In this document: positions 8,324-18,645 of the stretch, in pieces
Layout of the letters: each line of letters begins with the position of its first letter
Position numbering within the stretch: position 1 is the stretch's first letter
NCBI GenBank assembly: GCA_037893245.1
Contig: JBAIAA010000877.1
Span: 434,001-498,000 of the forward strand
Length of the DNA stretch: 64,000 nt
Direction of reading: 5' to 3'
Source: Crossaster papposus
Lineage: Eukaryota > Echinodermata > Asteroidea > Velatida > Solasteridae
Program-made: the position numbers and the translations under genes
Notes under the pieces: generated by a model
What the model was told of the DNA's origin: nothing
Database searches by the model: none
What the model saw: the letters and a program-made list of their open reading frames with translations, nothing else

Positions 8324-8504
8324 GATGGCCAGACCACGCGGTTCCAAAAGTTCATCAAGAACAGGGACTAAAGTGCAGGCTAAAGTCAGCGTTCCACGAT
8401 CTCAAACATTCACCCGGACACAGGACATAAACATCGGTCACAGTGTGGACATTTCTCGCCCTCATTCCCTCAAGTCCGACCTGTTTGGACAGAAGTTTGT
8501 CTGA
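8324..8504 (+). CDS. candidate terminal exon of a host gene
   Basis: After a strong acceptor (TTTTTTGTTTGCAG) an open segment runs to a TGA at 8502-8504. In the open frame it encodes 59 residues, Ser/Arg/Lys-rich at first and ending in SDLFGQKFV. Balanced base composition contrasts with the AT-rich flanks. No partner exon was found upstream and the protein is not recognised. It could be chance. Confidence 0.3.
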
Positions 8505-9628
8505 TTGGTTGATGGATTGATTTGGATTTCGATTTCAAGTTGAAATCGGTGGATAACCGTCGTCAAGTGCTGGGACAATTTATCTCTAACTACTACTGGA
8601 ATTTGATGGAAATATGTCGACAAATGTATAAGTATCCTTTGTGTGTTATAATAATTGTATATATTTATAATAGTTAATTGGTTCTTAACAGGTAGAGTAA
8701 GCCTATTGTATGATATATTCTACTGCTATAATTTTCATCTTGTTTACATTGGAGTTTTATTGATCGTGGCAAAACATGCAGTAATGTATAGCCCACCATT
8801 ACTACCTAATAGGGGCGTCATTGCTAGTTTGTTTACATGTACGTTTTTCTATGGGAGCGAAGTCGAGACGCCAGACGACGTAAAGACAGACTCATAGAGG
8901 GGCGCGAATGTGAACGGAGCGCGACGTCATTGCGTCTCGTGCCATTTGACCTTGAAATGTAGCAAGTTACACGCGCAGCGTGTATGGCATGCATGGGCCG
9001 TTCATGCGGAGTGTGTGACCTACATGTAAAGGTATCTTGTTTGTTACAATGTATCCTTTTTGACCTGCTTATGGTCGGTGTTTAATCCTAGCCTACGTTG
9101 ATGCATGTAGATGTACATGTGCATCTATATCTGTAATAACAGTAACATTTCTGTGAATATATTTCAATGCGACACACATAAGTTTGATTTCAGTTTCGAG
9201 TTCATTCGGGTTACAGAGTTGCATGAATCTCCTGTTATTACATTGTTTTTATTGGTGTATAATGTTCTTCAGAGGGTTGTGTTTAAGGATTTTATAATTT
9301 TATTGCACGGCTACCGTTTGCCTTGTTATAAAAACTTATTTTGTTCACATGGGAGTAATGACAAAAAATAAAAATAATGCCGAGGCCCATCTATTTTACA
9401 TTACCCACTTCGATTGCTTCTAGAGTTTCATGATACTGAGTCGCCGCCACTAAGGGCTGGAAATACGTTTAGCCATTTGTTTCTTAATCCATATGCGTTT
9501 TTCCGGCAGGTTTTTGTTGTTTGCCTTTCCTTGGAGCAGTGCACAGTTACGAAGCATTGTCTTCTTGTGGAACATGTACGTGTTATCATTATGATATCAA
9601 TAGCGGTGTTACAGCCTTTAATATGCGG
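8505..9628. other. no gene seen
   Basis: Non-repetitive AT-rich sequence with a short CpG-rich patch near 8850-8990. Open frames up to 91 codons show no recognisable protein or splice support. Confidence 0.5.
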
Positions 9629-9869
9629 ATACTGCATAACAATACATTGTGCTCCTTTTGCATTGTGGGACTTTTATTTGGGTTTATAACGGGCCTCGGG
9701 CATTTGTTCTCGTTTCCAAAGGGAAAGAAAATTAACGGATACCGTTAAATTCCGTGTTAAATAATTTGAGGCCCATGCGGCTTCATATGATGTATTACCC
9801 CTATAGGGTCGTTTGGTTAAATAGGGCCGAAACAGGGCTCTCGTTGGGTCCAGGTCATTTGGACAACTT
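9629..9869. repeat. diverged direct repeat, copy 1
   Basis: Shares GGGTTTATnACGGGCCTCGG, TTTCCAAAGGGAAAGAAA, GCCCATGCGGCTTCA and GGGCCGAAACAGGGCTCT with 10218-10437. Similarity is high but broken by indels. It is probably part of the retroelement whose SGNH fragment follows the second copy. Confidence 0.8.
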
Positions 9870-10217
9870 TAGAGTGACAGCAAGTTTGTGTATGGTATAG
9901 TCAAGTCCGCAAGACTTGAGCGCTCACTCTTGTATGAGCATTTTGCAAGTGCCTCCTGTTAAGGTCGGTCAGATGAGACATTGTTTGTCGTTTTTGCCTG
10001 GTATCAATTCTGGAGTATGCATACTCGGCTGCCAATTGGAGCCGGAAGGGAATTTCCTCCTGTTTTTTCTCCTCAAATTTTATGATTAAGTCAGAGCTTA
10101 AAATGAGGTTTTGTCAGGAGTTTTTCGCCCTTCCCATAATTGAATATCAGCTTGGTGGAAGTTAATTACAAGTATAAACGCTGCAATAAGCCTCAATTTT
10201 ATTCTTTGTGTACATAA

Positions 10218-10437
10218 CACTGCACAGCAATACATAGTGCTCCTAAAAACGCTATGGGACTTTCCTTTGGGTTTATTACGGGCCTCGGGCATTTCATTGT
10301 TCTTGTTTCCAAAGGGAAAGAAATGTTAAATCATTTGATGCCCATGCGGCTTCAATAAATGTATTACCCCTGGGGTCGTTTGGTTTAAGAGGGCCGAAAC
10401 AGGGCTCTGATGGGGTCCAGGCCATTGGGACAACTTA
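10218..10437. repeat. diverged direct repeat, copy 2
   Basis: Second copy of the 9629-9869 segment. It ends about 45 bp before the SGNH-like coding remnant. The 350 bp between the copies holds nothing I can assign. Confidence 0.8.
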
Positions 10438-10453
10438 ACTGTTGATATGATCT

Positions 10454-10850
10454 GAATTTCGCGCCCCATGGCCTCCATCGGCCATGCTAATTATTCATTT
10501 GGGCACTAACGATTTGTCGGCACGGATTTGTTCTGTATTTGCCAGCGAATTCGTAATTTTATGCAGGATTGTCGCGACATTTACCGCGAGATATCGGTGG
10601 TTTAGTCGGATATATTGCCTTGCTTCTTCGGTGCGACTGATGACCAACCCAAAAATGAAATTAAAACAATGGGCGGTTAATAAATGGGCCCGTTCACTGA
10701 GCAAGCGCATCGGCGCGTCGGTCCTTAACCACCCCCAGTTGAAATGGTCAGAGTTCGCGCTGTTTTGCTACGACGGCGGCCATTTAGCTCCTACGGGCAA
10801 CATCGAATTTCGGGCAAAACCCGCGCTTACATTGATGCCGCCTTTGTTTA
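10454..10850 (+). pseudogene. SGNH-hydrolase domain fragment of a retroelement
   Basis: In the frame of the ATG at 10484, MLIIHLGTNDL matches the Gly/Asn block of SGNH hydrolases, and WSEF..FCYDGGHLAPTGN about 100 residues on matches the catalytic Asp-x-x-His block. The frame continues upstream through a PWPPSA-like lead-in, as in SGNH domains carried by tyrosine-recombinase retroelements (Ngaro/DIRS) in animals. The nucleophile-serine block is not visible, nor are reverse transcriptase or recombinase domains, so this is a remnant. The open frame to 11050 continues past the domain into repeat sequence. Confidence 0.55.
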
Positions 10851-10968
10851 AATTGTACCCGCCAGTACAGTCTGTGCTAATTTGGGTTATTCTTATACTC
10901 ATCAGACTAGGCTCAGGGTTGGGGGAGTGCACTTCCAGTCGTCCCAGTGGGGCGCGCGTTGCGCGTTT

Positions 10969-11606
10969 GGCAGGTATTGGCTGGGAGCGACCGGCAGTGA
11001 CTCCATTTAAACTAATAAACAAGTTACATGCCCTAATAGTTCTTAAGTAAGTCTAATTTGAAGTTGTACGTTAAAATACAATTTTACAAGTTGTGTTTAA
11101 CCTTTAAAAAACTACACGCCAAACACCCGCTTGTGCTAGCGGGGTTTATTCCAACCGTCTGTACTAACGGTGGAAAAAGCGGCGTGTTTGTTCCAATTTA
11201 GTGTTTAGTAATTTACATAAAATTAGCATAAATTTAGGTCACGTGACAAATATACAAACACTGTGGTTAGCGCCTATTGCACTCGTTCAGCTAGGGCTAC
11301 TCGACCGTCACTTCAAACGGTGAATGTCCACAGTGTATTGGTGGCAAGCCTGCCAGGTAAATGGGCCCAGTTGTGTGCCAAGCATGGCAAGTTGTGTGCC
11401 AAGCATGGCAAGTTGGGCAAGCCTGCCCCGCTTTAGCTTACGCATTATCTTCCCTTTGTATGCTGTTATGAAAGCGTTTTTAAAAAATGTAAAAAATTTG
11501 ATAGCTTGAAATGTAATAAGAAGGAATAAACTAGCGGCTCGAAAAACTAAGCCAAAAAGTCAAATCATCGTGTCAAGGTGGTTTTGTGTGTGGTTTGAGA
11601 ATAATT
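10969..11606. repeat. 638-bp direct repeat, copy 1
   Basis: Aligns without gaps to 11969-12606, exactly 1000 bp away. I see only about two mismatches (11419 A/C and 11470 G/A). It contains internal inverted repeats (CAAACACCCGCTT with AAGCGGCGTGTTTG; ACACTGTGG with CCACAGTGT) and two tandem GTTGTGTGCCAAGCATGGCA units. It lies just after the SGNH fragment. Confidence 0.95.
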
Positions 11607-11968
11607 AATTTTATCACTACAAGATAAAATACATTATTCTCCACAAACACACGGTGGTCGAAACTCTATGCGAATCAGCTGATGGTTGCCTTGGTGCAAT
11701 AATAAATATTATGAATGAATTGCCACCTGGCCCAAACCTTGCTGGCAGAAAGCCAACGAGCGCGGGTCTGCACGATAATTACCCATTGAAACAAAGCGAA
11801 TTGATACAATGTAGCAAAATCAGGTTTACACACTACATACTACTGGCGCGCAGTAAAGCGTCACACTTCGGCTTAGATTTTCGAAGCCTCTACACCAAAA
11901 GAAACCCACCGCCTCCCCTTCGCCGCCAGATTGATTAGTATACACAAGTATACATTATACTACACCTA
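11607..11968. other. 362-bp spacer between the direct repeats
   Basis: The first repeat end and the spacer start form an imperfect inverted repeat (11586-11615 with 11623-11652; GTGTGT, AGAATAAT and ATTTTATC are conserved in both arms around a 7-bp loop). The rest contains an open frame at 11654-11938 of unknown origin. Confidence 0.6.
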
Positions 11969-12606
11969 GGCAGGTATTGGCTGGGAGCGACCGGCAGTGA
12001 CTCCATTTAAACTAATAAACAAGTTACATGCCCTAATAGTTCTTAAGTAAGTCTAATTTGAAGTTGTACGTTAAAATACAATTTTACAAGTTGTGTTTAA
12101 CCTTTAAAAAACTACACGCCAAACACCCGCTTGTGCTAGCGGGGTTTATTCCAACCGTCTGTACTAACGGTGGAAAAAGCGGCGTGTTTGTTCCAATTTA
12201 GTGTTTAGTAATTTACATAAAATTAGCATAAATTTAGGTCACGTGACAAATATACAAACACTGTGGTTAGCGCCTATTGCACTCGTTCAGCTAGGGCTAC
12301 TCGACCGTCACTTCAAACGGTGAATGTCCACAGTGTATTGGTGGCAAGCCTGCCAGGTAAATGGGCCCAGTTGTGTGCCAAGCATGGCAAGTTGTGTGCC
12401 AAGCATGGCAAGTTGGGCCAGCCTGCCCCGCTTTAGCTTACGCATTATCTTCCCTTTGTATGCTGTTATAAAAGCGTTTTTAAAAAATGTAAAAAATTTG
12501 ATAGCTTGAAATGTAATAAGAAGGAATAAACTAGCGGCTCGAAAAACTAAGCCAAAAAGTCAAATCATCGTGTCAAGGTGGTTTTGTGTGTGGTTTGAGA
12601 ATAATT
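11969..12606. repeat. 638-bp direct repeat, copy 2
   Basis: Near-identical to 10969-11606. Its right flank (CTCAATTAATTTGGG) is unrelated to the spacer, so the repeat boundary is sharp at ATAATT. Confidence 0.95.
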
Positions 12607-13040
12607 CCTCAATTAATTTGGGTAAACATAATTGCTTTTGTCTGAAATTTGTTGTACTGACATAAATCTAGAATCTGCTCCCTCAGTCCAAATGTTGTGT
12701 CGATTGCTTATTCACAACTGATATTAGGGGGGATTTTGACAACTTTCATGCCAAATGTTTCCCCGACAACCAACACGGGCAATTGTTAACAAATTTAGAA
12801 ATTTGATTGTGTAAAATTAGACGAAATTTTCCAAAATTTCCAGAGCACAAACATATCCATCGTACGATATTATACGCCCACTTTTGTAAGAATTGGCCTG
12901 TTGTAAGAGATTTCATGTGTATTTTACCATATTTTCAGTCAAAAAATTGATATACCGGTACACATAAAATTAAAAATAATCCCCCAGCTGAAATTATGGT
13001 TTTCTGCCCCGAAACTTGCACCGTTGGTGCAAATTCAACA
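12607..13040. other. no gene seen
   Basis: AT-rich unique-looking sequence. The last ~60 bp already resemble the tandem units that follow (CCCGAAACTTGCACCGTTGG). Confidence 0.5.
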
Positions 13041-13670
13041 AAACTGGACACCTGATGTCGGAACAAGCCCTCGAGTCAAATATGTAAAGGAAAAGAAGTG
13101 CGCATTAAAAATTTCCAGTTTTAAACTTTACCCTCCAAAATCCTCCAATATTAATCATTGCATTTTTGAAGGATTTAGGAGGATGTAGACATGCAACCAA
13201 ACTGGACACCTGATGTCGGAACAAGCCCTCGAGTCAAATAAGTAAAGAAAAAGAAGTGTGCATTCGAAATTTCCAGCAATAGGGTCAAAAATGATAATTT
13301 CAGGCTGCATTGTAAATAACAGCTTAAATGTGTGGTTTTCTGCCCAAAACCCGCACCGTTGGCGCAAATTCCACGAAACTAGACACCAGATGTCGGAACA
13401 AGCCTTCGAGTCAAATATGGAAAGGAAAAAAGTTGACGTGTACAATTTTTAGTCTTCTGGTCAAAAATGATACTTTCGAGCTTTATTGAGTAAAGCCAAC
13501 CAAATAAGTGTTTGTTTACCCTAAAACCCATACCGTTGGTGCAAATTCCACTAAACTGGACACCTGATGTCGGAACAAGCCCTGGAGTCAAATATGTAAA
13601 GGAAAAGGAGTGTGCATTAGAAATTTTTAGGATTAGAGGTTTTAGGAGGATACTTGTATAGACATGCAAC
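13041..13670. repeat. four diverged ~158-177-bp tandem repeats
   Basis: ACACCTGATGTCGGAACAAG followed by CCCTCGAGTCAAATA and AAGGAAAAGAAGTG recurs at about 13043, 13201, 13378 and 13555. The units also share AAACCCGCACCGTTGGCGCA-like and GGTCAAAAATGATA blocks. Open frames on both strands are by-products. Confidence 0.85.
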
Positions 13671-14559
13671 CCAGCATTTATATGTCGATAAGTAAAATAT
13701 TCCCATAATTAATAGCGTTGTGGAATTTAGATTATCAGTGTCGCAATTATTCCTGGTCTCCCAAAAATAATTCAGTGGTCTTTTTGTGTTTAGTTAGATC
13801 TGTGTCAACTCGAGAAAAAGAGAGGCACTGCTAATTAAATTCCCCTTACTGAAAATCTGGGCTAATGCTAATAAACATGTATAATTTAATTTTTTTAAGA
13901 TCCCTTTCGATAAATACTGTATTTTTTATACGAGAGGCTTATACATGCAGATTCAATTTAACCTTGGCAATTATATTTTAAGGTGTCAAAATAGTTTCCT
14001 TTTTTTAATTGCGCCATAAAAAAACAATTATCATTTTTGAAGAAAATTGAAATTGAAAGTTTGGCCTATTAAATTATTTGCAATGAAATATCCTTGTCCA
14101 AGCATTTTACATGAATTCACAAGCATTTGTTCCACTTTTGCAAAATAATAACAGAGGCCTTATTGCCCACCAATTAATGGCCTGGGGTACACTTGGCCAG
14201 CATGCAAGCAAGCAAGCTTTTGTTATTCAAATTTATGGGTACACTGCCCAGGCCAGCGCCAAGGCAGGCAGATACAAAATGTACCCCATTCATGTACTTG
14301 TATTAGATGGCATCATACATATACGCACAGCGTACACACGACGTTAGGCCTGGACGATATCGTATATTTTGACTGGCGATATATCGTCGGGTAAATATCG
14401 CCGATATGTCGATATATCGCCGTAATTTTCAAATTTGAAATAAACCTATTATTACTCAAACGAGCTGTTAATTAAACGCTGTCACACGACATGTGTGAAT
14501 CGTGGCAATTTCTGAAAAATTTAAACGTCTATAAAAGTAAACTATATAAACAGAATGGT
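13671..14559. other. no gene seen
   Basis: Low-complexity AT-rich DNA. At 14348-14425 there is a cluster of CGATAT/ATATCG words that can form hairpins (GGCGATATATCGTC). Confidence 0.5.
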
Positions 14560-14935
14560 TGCTGAAAATATAGTCAGGGAGCTTATGACACAAAATTAAG
14601 TCCCGTAGGCACCGAATGATTAGAACATGCCACCTATCTAGATACATAAATCAGACCCTCAGGAATAAGAAAAACCATGTTGGCAAAATGTTAAGTGTGG
14701 CAGAGGGCGGCCATCTTGGATTTCAAAATGGCCGCCATTTTTAGCCTCTTTTTGGCCTAAATCAACGTTTAAATGTCATATGAAATCAATCTTTGAGGCT
14801 GTAAACCCCCTATTGTTTATGTCAAAGGTTGAAACTTTACAATTTTTATTTGCAGGAAAGAAAACATGAATTGCTGCCATCTGGCTTTTCAAAATGGCTG
14901 CCCTTTGATGAATTTTTGATGAATATGTTATCCTT
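14560..14935. repeat. left arm of an inverted repeat flanking a Gypsy remnant
   Basis: TAGTCAGGGAGCTTATG, GAATGATTAGAA, ACATGTTGGCA-like and GGCAGAGGGCGGCCATCTTG match the reverse complement of 18330-18643, with moderate divergence. GCCATCTTGGA/AAAATGGCCGCC inside the arm is itself a short inverted repeat. Confidence 0.8.
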
Positions 14936-15026
14936 TCAATGTCTCAAGAATTGTATGTGGCCAAAAGTATCTATAATTAACAAATAATTGTAGCTGTAAG
15001 TTGTACACATGCAACATGTGTAATTG

Positions 15027-16275
15027 GACAGAAGTTATGTTCGCTGTCCCTCGTATCGACGAGACACTATATGCGCTGGTGGGTGGGTGCAGAGTGGTTT
15101 TCCACTCTCGATTTAGCGTCTGGGTATTGGCAGGTTGACCTCGATGAGGATGCCAGCCAGAAGTCAACCTTTGTAGTGCGGAACGGTTTATACAGGTAGC
15201 GATGCATGCCCTTTGGTCTTTGCAACGCCCCTGCTACCTTTGAAAGGGTGATGGAGAAGGTGATGGCAGGTCGTCAGTGGGACATCCTGCTGATATACCT
15301 GGACGATATCATTGTGTTTGGAAAGACTGTGAAAGAAGGAATTGAACGACTACGAGTCGTCTTCTCCAGGTTGAGGTGACTTCACCGTTGCATGCGCTGA
15401 CTGAAAAGTCGCGTGAGTTCCAGTGGACAGATGCCTGCCAACATACATTTGTTGGGTTAAAGCAGAGGCTGCAGACAGCACCGGTGTTGGCATACCCCGT
15501 TCCTGATAGCGACTACATCTTAGATACAGATGCTAGTGGAGATGGGATTGGGGCAGTTTTGTCTCAGATCCATGACGGGGAAGAGAAGGTCTTTGACTTT
15601 GCAAGCCGTAAACTCAACAAGGCAGAGAGGAACTACTGTGTTACTCGGAGAGAACTTCTGGCGGAAGTTGTCTACCTCATGAAGTTTAGACAGTACCTGT
15701 ATGGTCAGAAGGTGATACTCTAAACCGATCATGCTGCTTTTAGGTGGTTGCTTAATTTTAAGGATCCCGAGGGTCAGCTTGCCAGGTGGTTGGAAGTGAT
15801 CAGCGAGTACGATTTGACGATTCAACACAGACCTGGGCGGAAGCATGGAAATGCTGATGGGTTGTCCCAGAAGGCCTGCAAACAGTGTGGTCGTGCTGAC
15901 GCTGATGAAGCGCCAGAGACAGTTGGGGCTGCAAATAAGGCCAAGGTGACAACGACCAGTGAGGTTGACGATGGTCGCCATGAGGTTGACTCTGACGTGC
16001 TGATCCCAGAGGCAAGGGTGAGGGGCATTTTTGCTCAACCACACTTGCCTAAGGATGCAGTCAGAGAGGGTCAACTTGGTGACGGAAGTATTGGTTGGAT
16101 GATTAGGTCAAAGGAGTCGGGCACAGGCGGACCAGTTTAGAGACTGTGTCAGCCTCTGGTCCTCTTGTGATCAGTTGGAGGTGCTTGGGAGTCCGACGAT
16201 GGGAAGTCGGTGAGGTTGCGACTACTACTTCCTGGGAGATTTAGAGAGGTCGTACTTCAGGAGCTGCATGGTAGC
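15027..16275 (+). pseudogene. Ty3/Gypsy pol remnant: reverse transcriptase and RNase H
   Basis: Three frames together read as a Gypsy reverse transcriptase: PRIDETL, then WFSTLDLASGYWQVDLDEDA, MPFGLCNAPATFERVM and the active-site YLDDI. RNase H follows, with FQWTDACQ, LDTDASGDGIGAVLSQ, FASRKLNKAERNY and HRPGRKHGNADGLS. There are frameshifts at about 15080 and 15380 and stops at 15200 and 15723. The 5' part (gag, protease) is absent. The frame stops matching near 16275, where a LINE fragment interrupts it; the integrase resumes at 17175. No LTRs were found. Confidence 0.9.
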
Positions 16276-16279
16276 CGGA

Positions 16280-17172
16280 CGAATGACCATACAAAGCATA
16301 GAAATTCAGCTTCCACTGGCATTCCTAAAAAAATACCAACATCCATAACGAGTAACAGATCATAATACAATATACACTGCATCCAATGCCAGAGCTGCAA
16401 TCGAGCCACTCACATGTCACTAACAAATCACTCACAAATTACTTCGTCAAAGTTCATCAACAGCTCGCGAGTCGACCAAAAATAAATGATGCGTGACCGA
16501 CTTGCAGCGACCCGCAACCAGAACACTGATATACAACACTACAAAGAGACGATAAACACGACATGTATAACAAATTAATGATGAACCAGTTATTAAACAA
16601 TCCTAAGATATGCATCAGCAATTACCTCTTGACATACGTATTGAAAGGGTGGATGGCATTTTGAACAAATTAATTTCTAGTGCGACAGAGTGAAATGGGT
16701 GGAACACAAAGGAGGATGCCAGATATGTTGAATTTAAAATGATTATTCAATGGGTGTGAGGAGTCATGCATAATTTTGTTAACTTTCAACAAAACCCGAT
16801 GCTCAAACAAGGAAACAATTGAGGGAAGATTCGAATTAATTATACGTTGGGCAATCTTCCTGGGTCTTTCTAACTTCTTGATGTTTTCTTTTGACAAGTT
16901 ACCAAAGTTACAAACAAGACAACAAGTAAGAATACTCTGAATCAAGGACTGTTAAAAGATAATTAAAAACCTAATGTCAACGCACAATTCCTTCAATTTC
17001 CTCAGGAAATATAATCTTTGATTTGCTTTTCCTGCAACACTTTTACAGTTGGTCGTCCATGCTAGTTTACTATCAATCACAGTACCCAAATACTTGTACT
17101 CAGACAATTGCTGAATAGGTTGATCATGAATAACTAAAGGCTCATGAACTACTGCTGACCGACGGAAATCAA
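16280..17172 (-). mobile_element. 3' fragment of a jockey/CR1-like LINE inserted in the Gypsy element
   Basis: On the minus strand, LSEYKYLGTVIDSKLAWT, SVAGKANQRLYFLRKLKEF and SLIQSILTCCLVCNFG follow the C-terminal pattern of non-LTR reverse transcriptases, continuing to 16670 as KLERPRKIAQRIINSNLPS. Only the end of ORF2 is present (5' truncated), with a stop in the frame. The 3' tail ends near 16280. Confidence 0.75.
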
Positions 17173-17174
17173 AA

Positions 17175-18180
17175 TCAAAAATTCATCAGATGTTGCGAGC
17201 TGTGTGAGAAGAGGATATCTCCTGCGAAGAGGAGATTTTCCCCGATCCAACAGTATTTGGTGGGCGAGCCCATGGAGAGAGTGGCTGTGGACTTGCTGGG
17301 GCCACTCCCTGGCCCCCGGAGTGACAGTGGCAACGTCTGGATCATGGTAGTTGGTTACTATACTGCTCCAAATGGATGGAGGCATACGCTCTGCCTGATG
17401 CTAAGGCAGAGACGGTAGTTTGTCAGTGAGTTTGTCTGTCGGTTTGGCATTCCCTTGGAATTGCATTCCGATCAGGAGACAAACTTTAAGTCGGCGGTGT
17501 TTGGCGGGATGTGTAAGGTCTTGGAACCATTAACATGGTTGCTGTGATGATTGATCCGAGGAGGAGACAGCGTGACTGGGACGAGTGTTTACCGTACGCA
17601 TGTTTTGCTTATCGGTGCACTCCCCAAGAGTCCACTGGCGAGTCTCCAAACATGATGATGTTTGTAAGGGAGGCGAGGCTTCAAATTGATTTGCTGGTTG
17701 AGGGTCCTACAGTAGAGGACGCAACGGCGACAGATTTTGCCCAGAGGTTACGGCAGAATCTGCAAGAGGCACATGGCAGGGCCAGAGAGTGCCTGAAGCA
17801 GAGTGCCAAAAACCAGAAGCAAAATTACGATCACAGGGTACATGGCGAAGGCCTAAAGGAAGGCCAGTTTGCCTGGCTGTACAAGCACGAGGGCGAGGAA
17901 GAAGGGAAGAAGGCTAGAACTTCGATGGGTAGGACCATACTTGGTGGTCAACAGACTCTCTGATGTGACCTACCGGATTCAGCTGAAGCCTGGGAGTAGG
18001 GTGGTTGTAGTTCACGGCGACCGACTGAAGCCATACACCGGCGATAATTTTGAGACGTGGGGGTACCAGCCCAAGATAGTGGAGGAACCCTTGACCGAAG
18101 AACAAGATGAAGTTCCTAAGACCATGCCTAGTAACCTAATTGTAGAGTTAGGTGTAGGAGTAGAGGTTGAGCAAGGATAA
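17175..18180 (+). pseudogene. Ty3/Gypsy pol remnant: integrase and C-terminal domain
   Basis: Continuation of the 15027-16275 element. It shows CELCEKRISPAKRR, MERVAVDLLGPLPG (first catalytic Asp), GIPLELHSDQETNF (second Asp), then DWDECLPYACFAYRCTPQES with STGESPNMMM, and after a frameshift near 17930 the GPYLVVNRLSDVTYRIQ and HGDRLKPY C-terminal block. At least three frame breaks make it inactive. Confidence 0.9.
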
Positions 18181-18309
18181 CGTCATGGCCACGAACAAGT
18201 TGGTTCTTACCCCCTCCCTTCACACCCTTATACAAATCGGTATGTAGGTAAATGCATACATTATCATATACTGTACCAAGATACGCTTAGGATACACTAC
18301 TATTATGAC

Positions 18310-18645
18310 ATACTGGTGACCATTTTTGAATAAATAATGCTAAAAACCAAATATGACTTACTTTGATCACATCAGATGTATGTTAAACTGCTTCCTTATC
18401 ATGGCAAATGTAGGGTTTGGCTCCAAAATCAGCTTTGCACGGCATTTAGAGCCAGAGTTATGGCATAATGAAGATGTATATAGCGGCCATTTTGAAATCC
18501 AAGATGGCCGCCCTCTGCCAAAACTTCAAAATTGCCAACATGTTTTTTTGTGCTCTCTAGTACCTAAATAACATGACTAGGTGGGTGGGATATTCTAATC
18601 ATTCATTTCCTACGGATCACCATAAGCTCCCTGACTAATAGACGC
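18310..18645. repeat. right arm of the inverted repeat flanking the Gypsy remnant
   Basis: Reverse-complement partner of 14560-14935, including CCAAGATGGCCGCCCTCTGC and CATAAGCTCCCTGACTA. The two arms enclose the whole Gypsy-LINE composite. Confidence 0.8.

Noticed and set aside
11324..11509. 61-codon frame repeated at 12324
   Set aside because: The identity only reflects the 638-bp direct repeat; internal tandem CVPSMAS units arise from GTTGTGTGCCAAGCATGGCA repeats.
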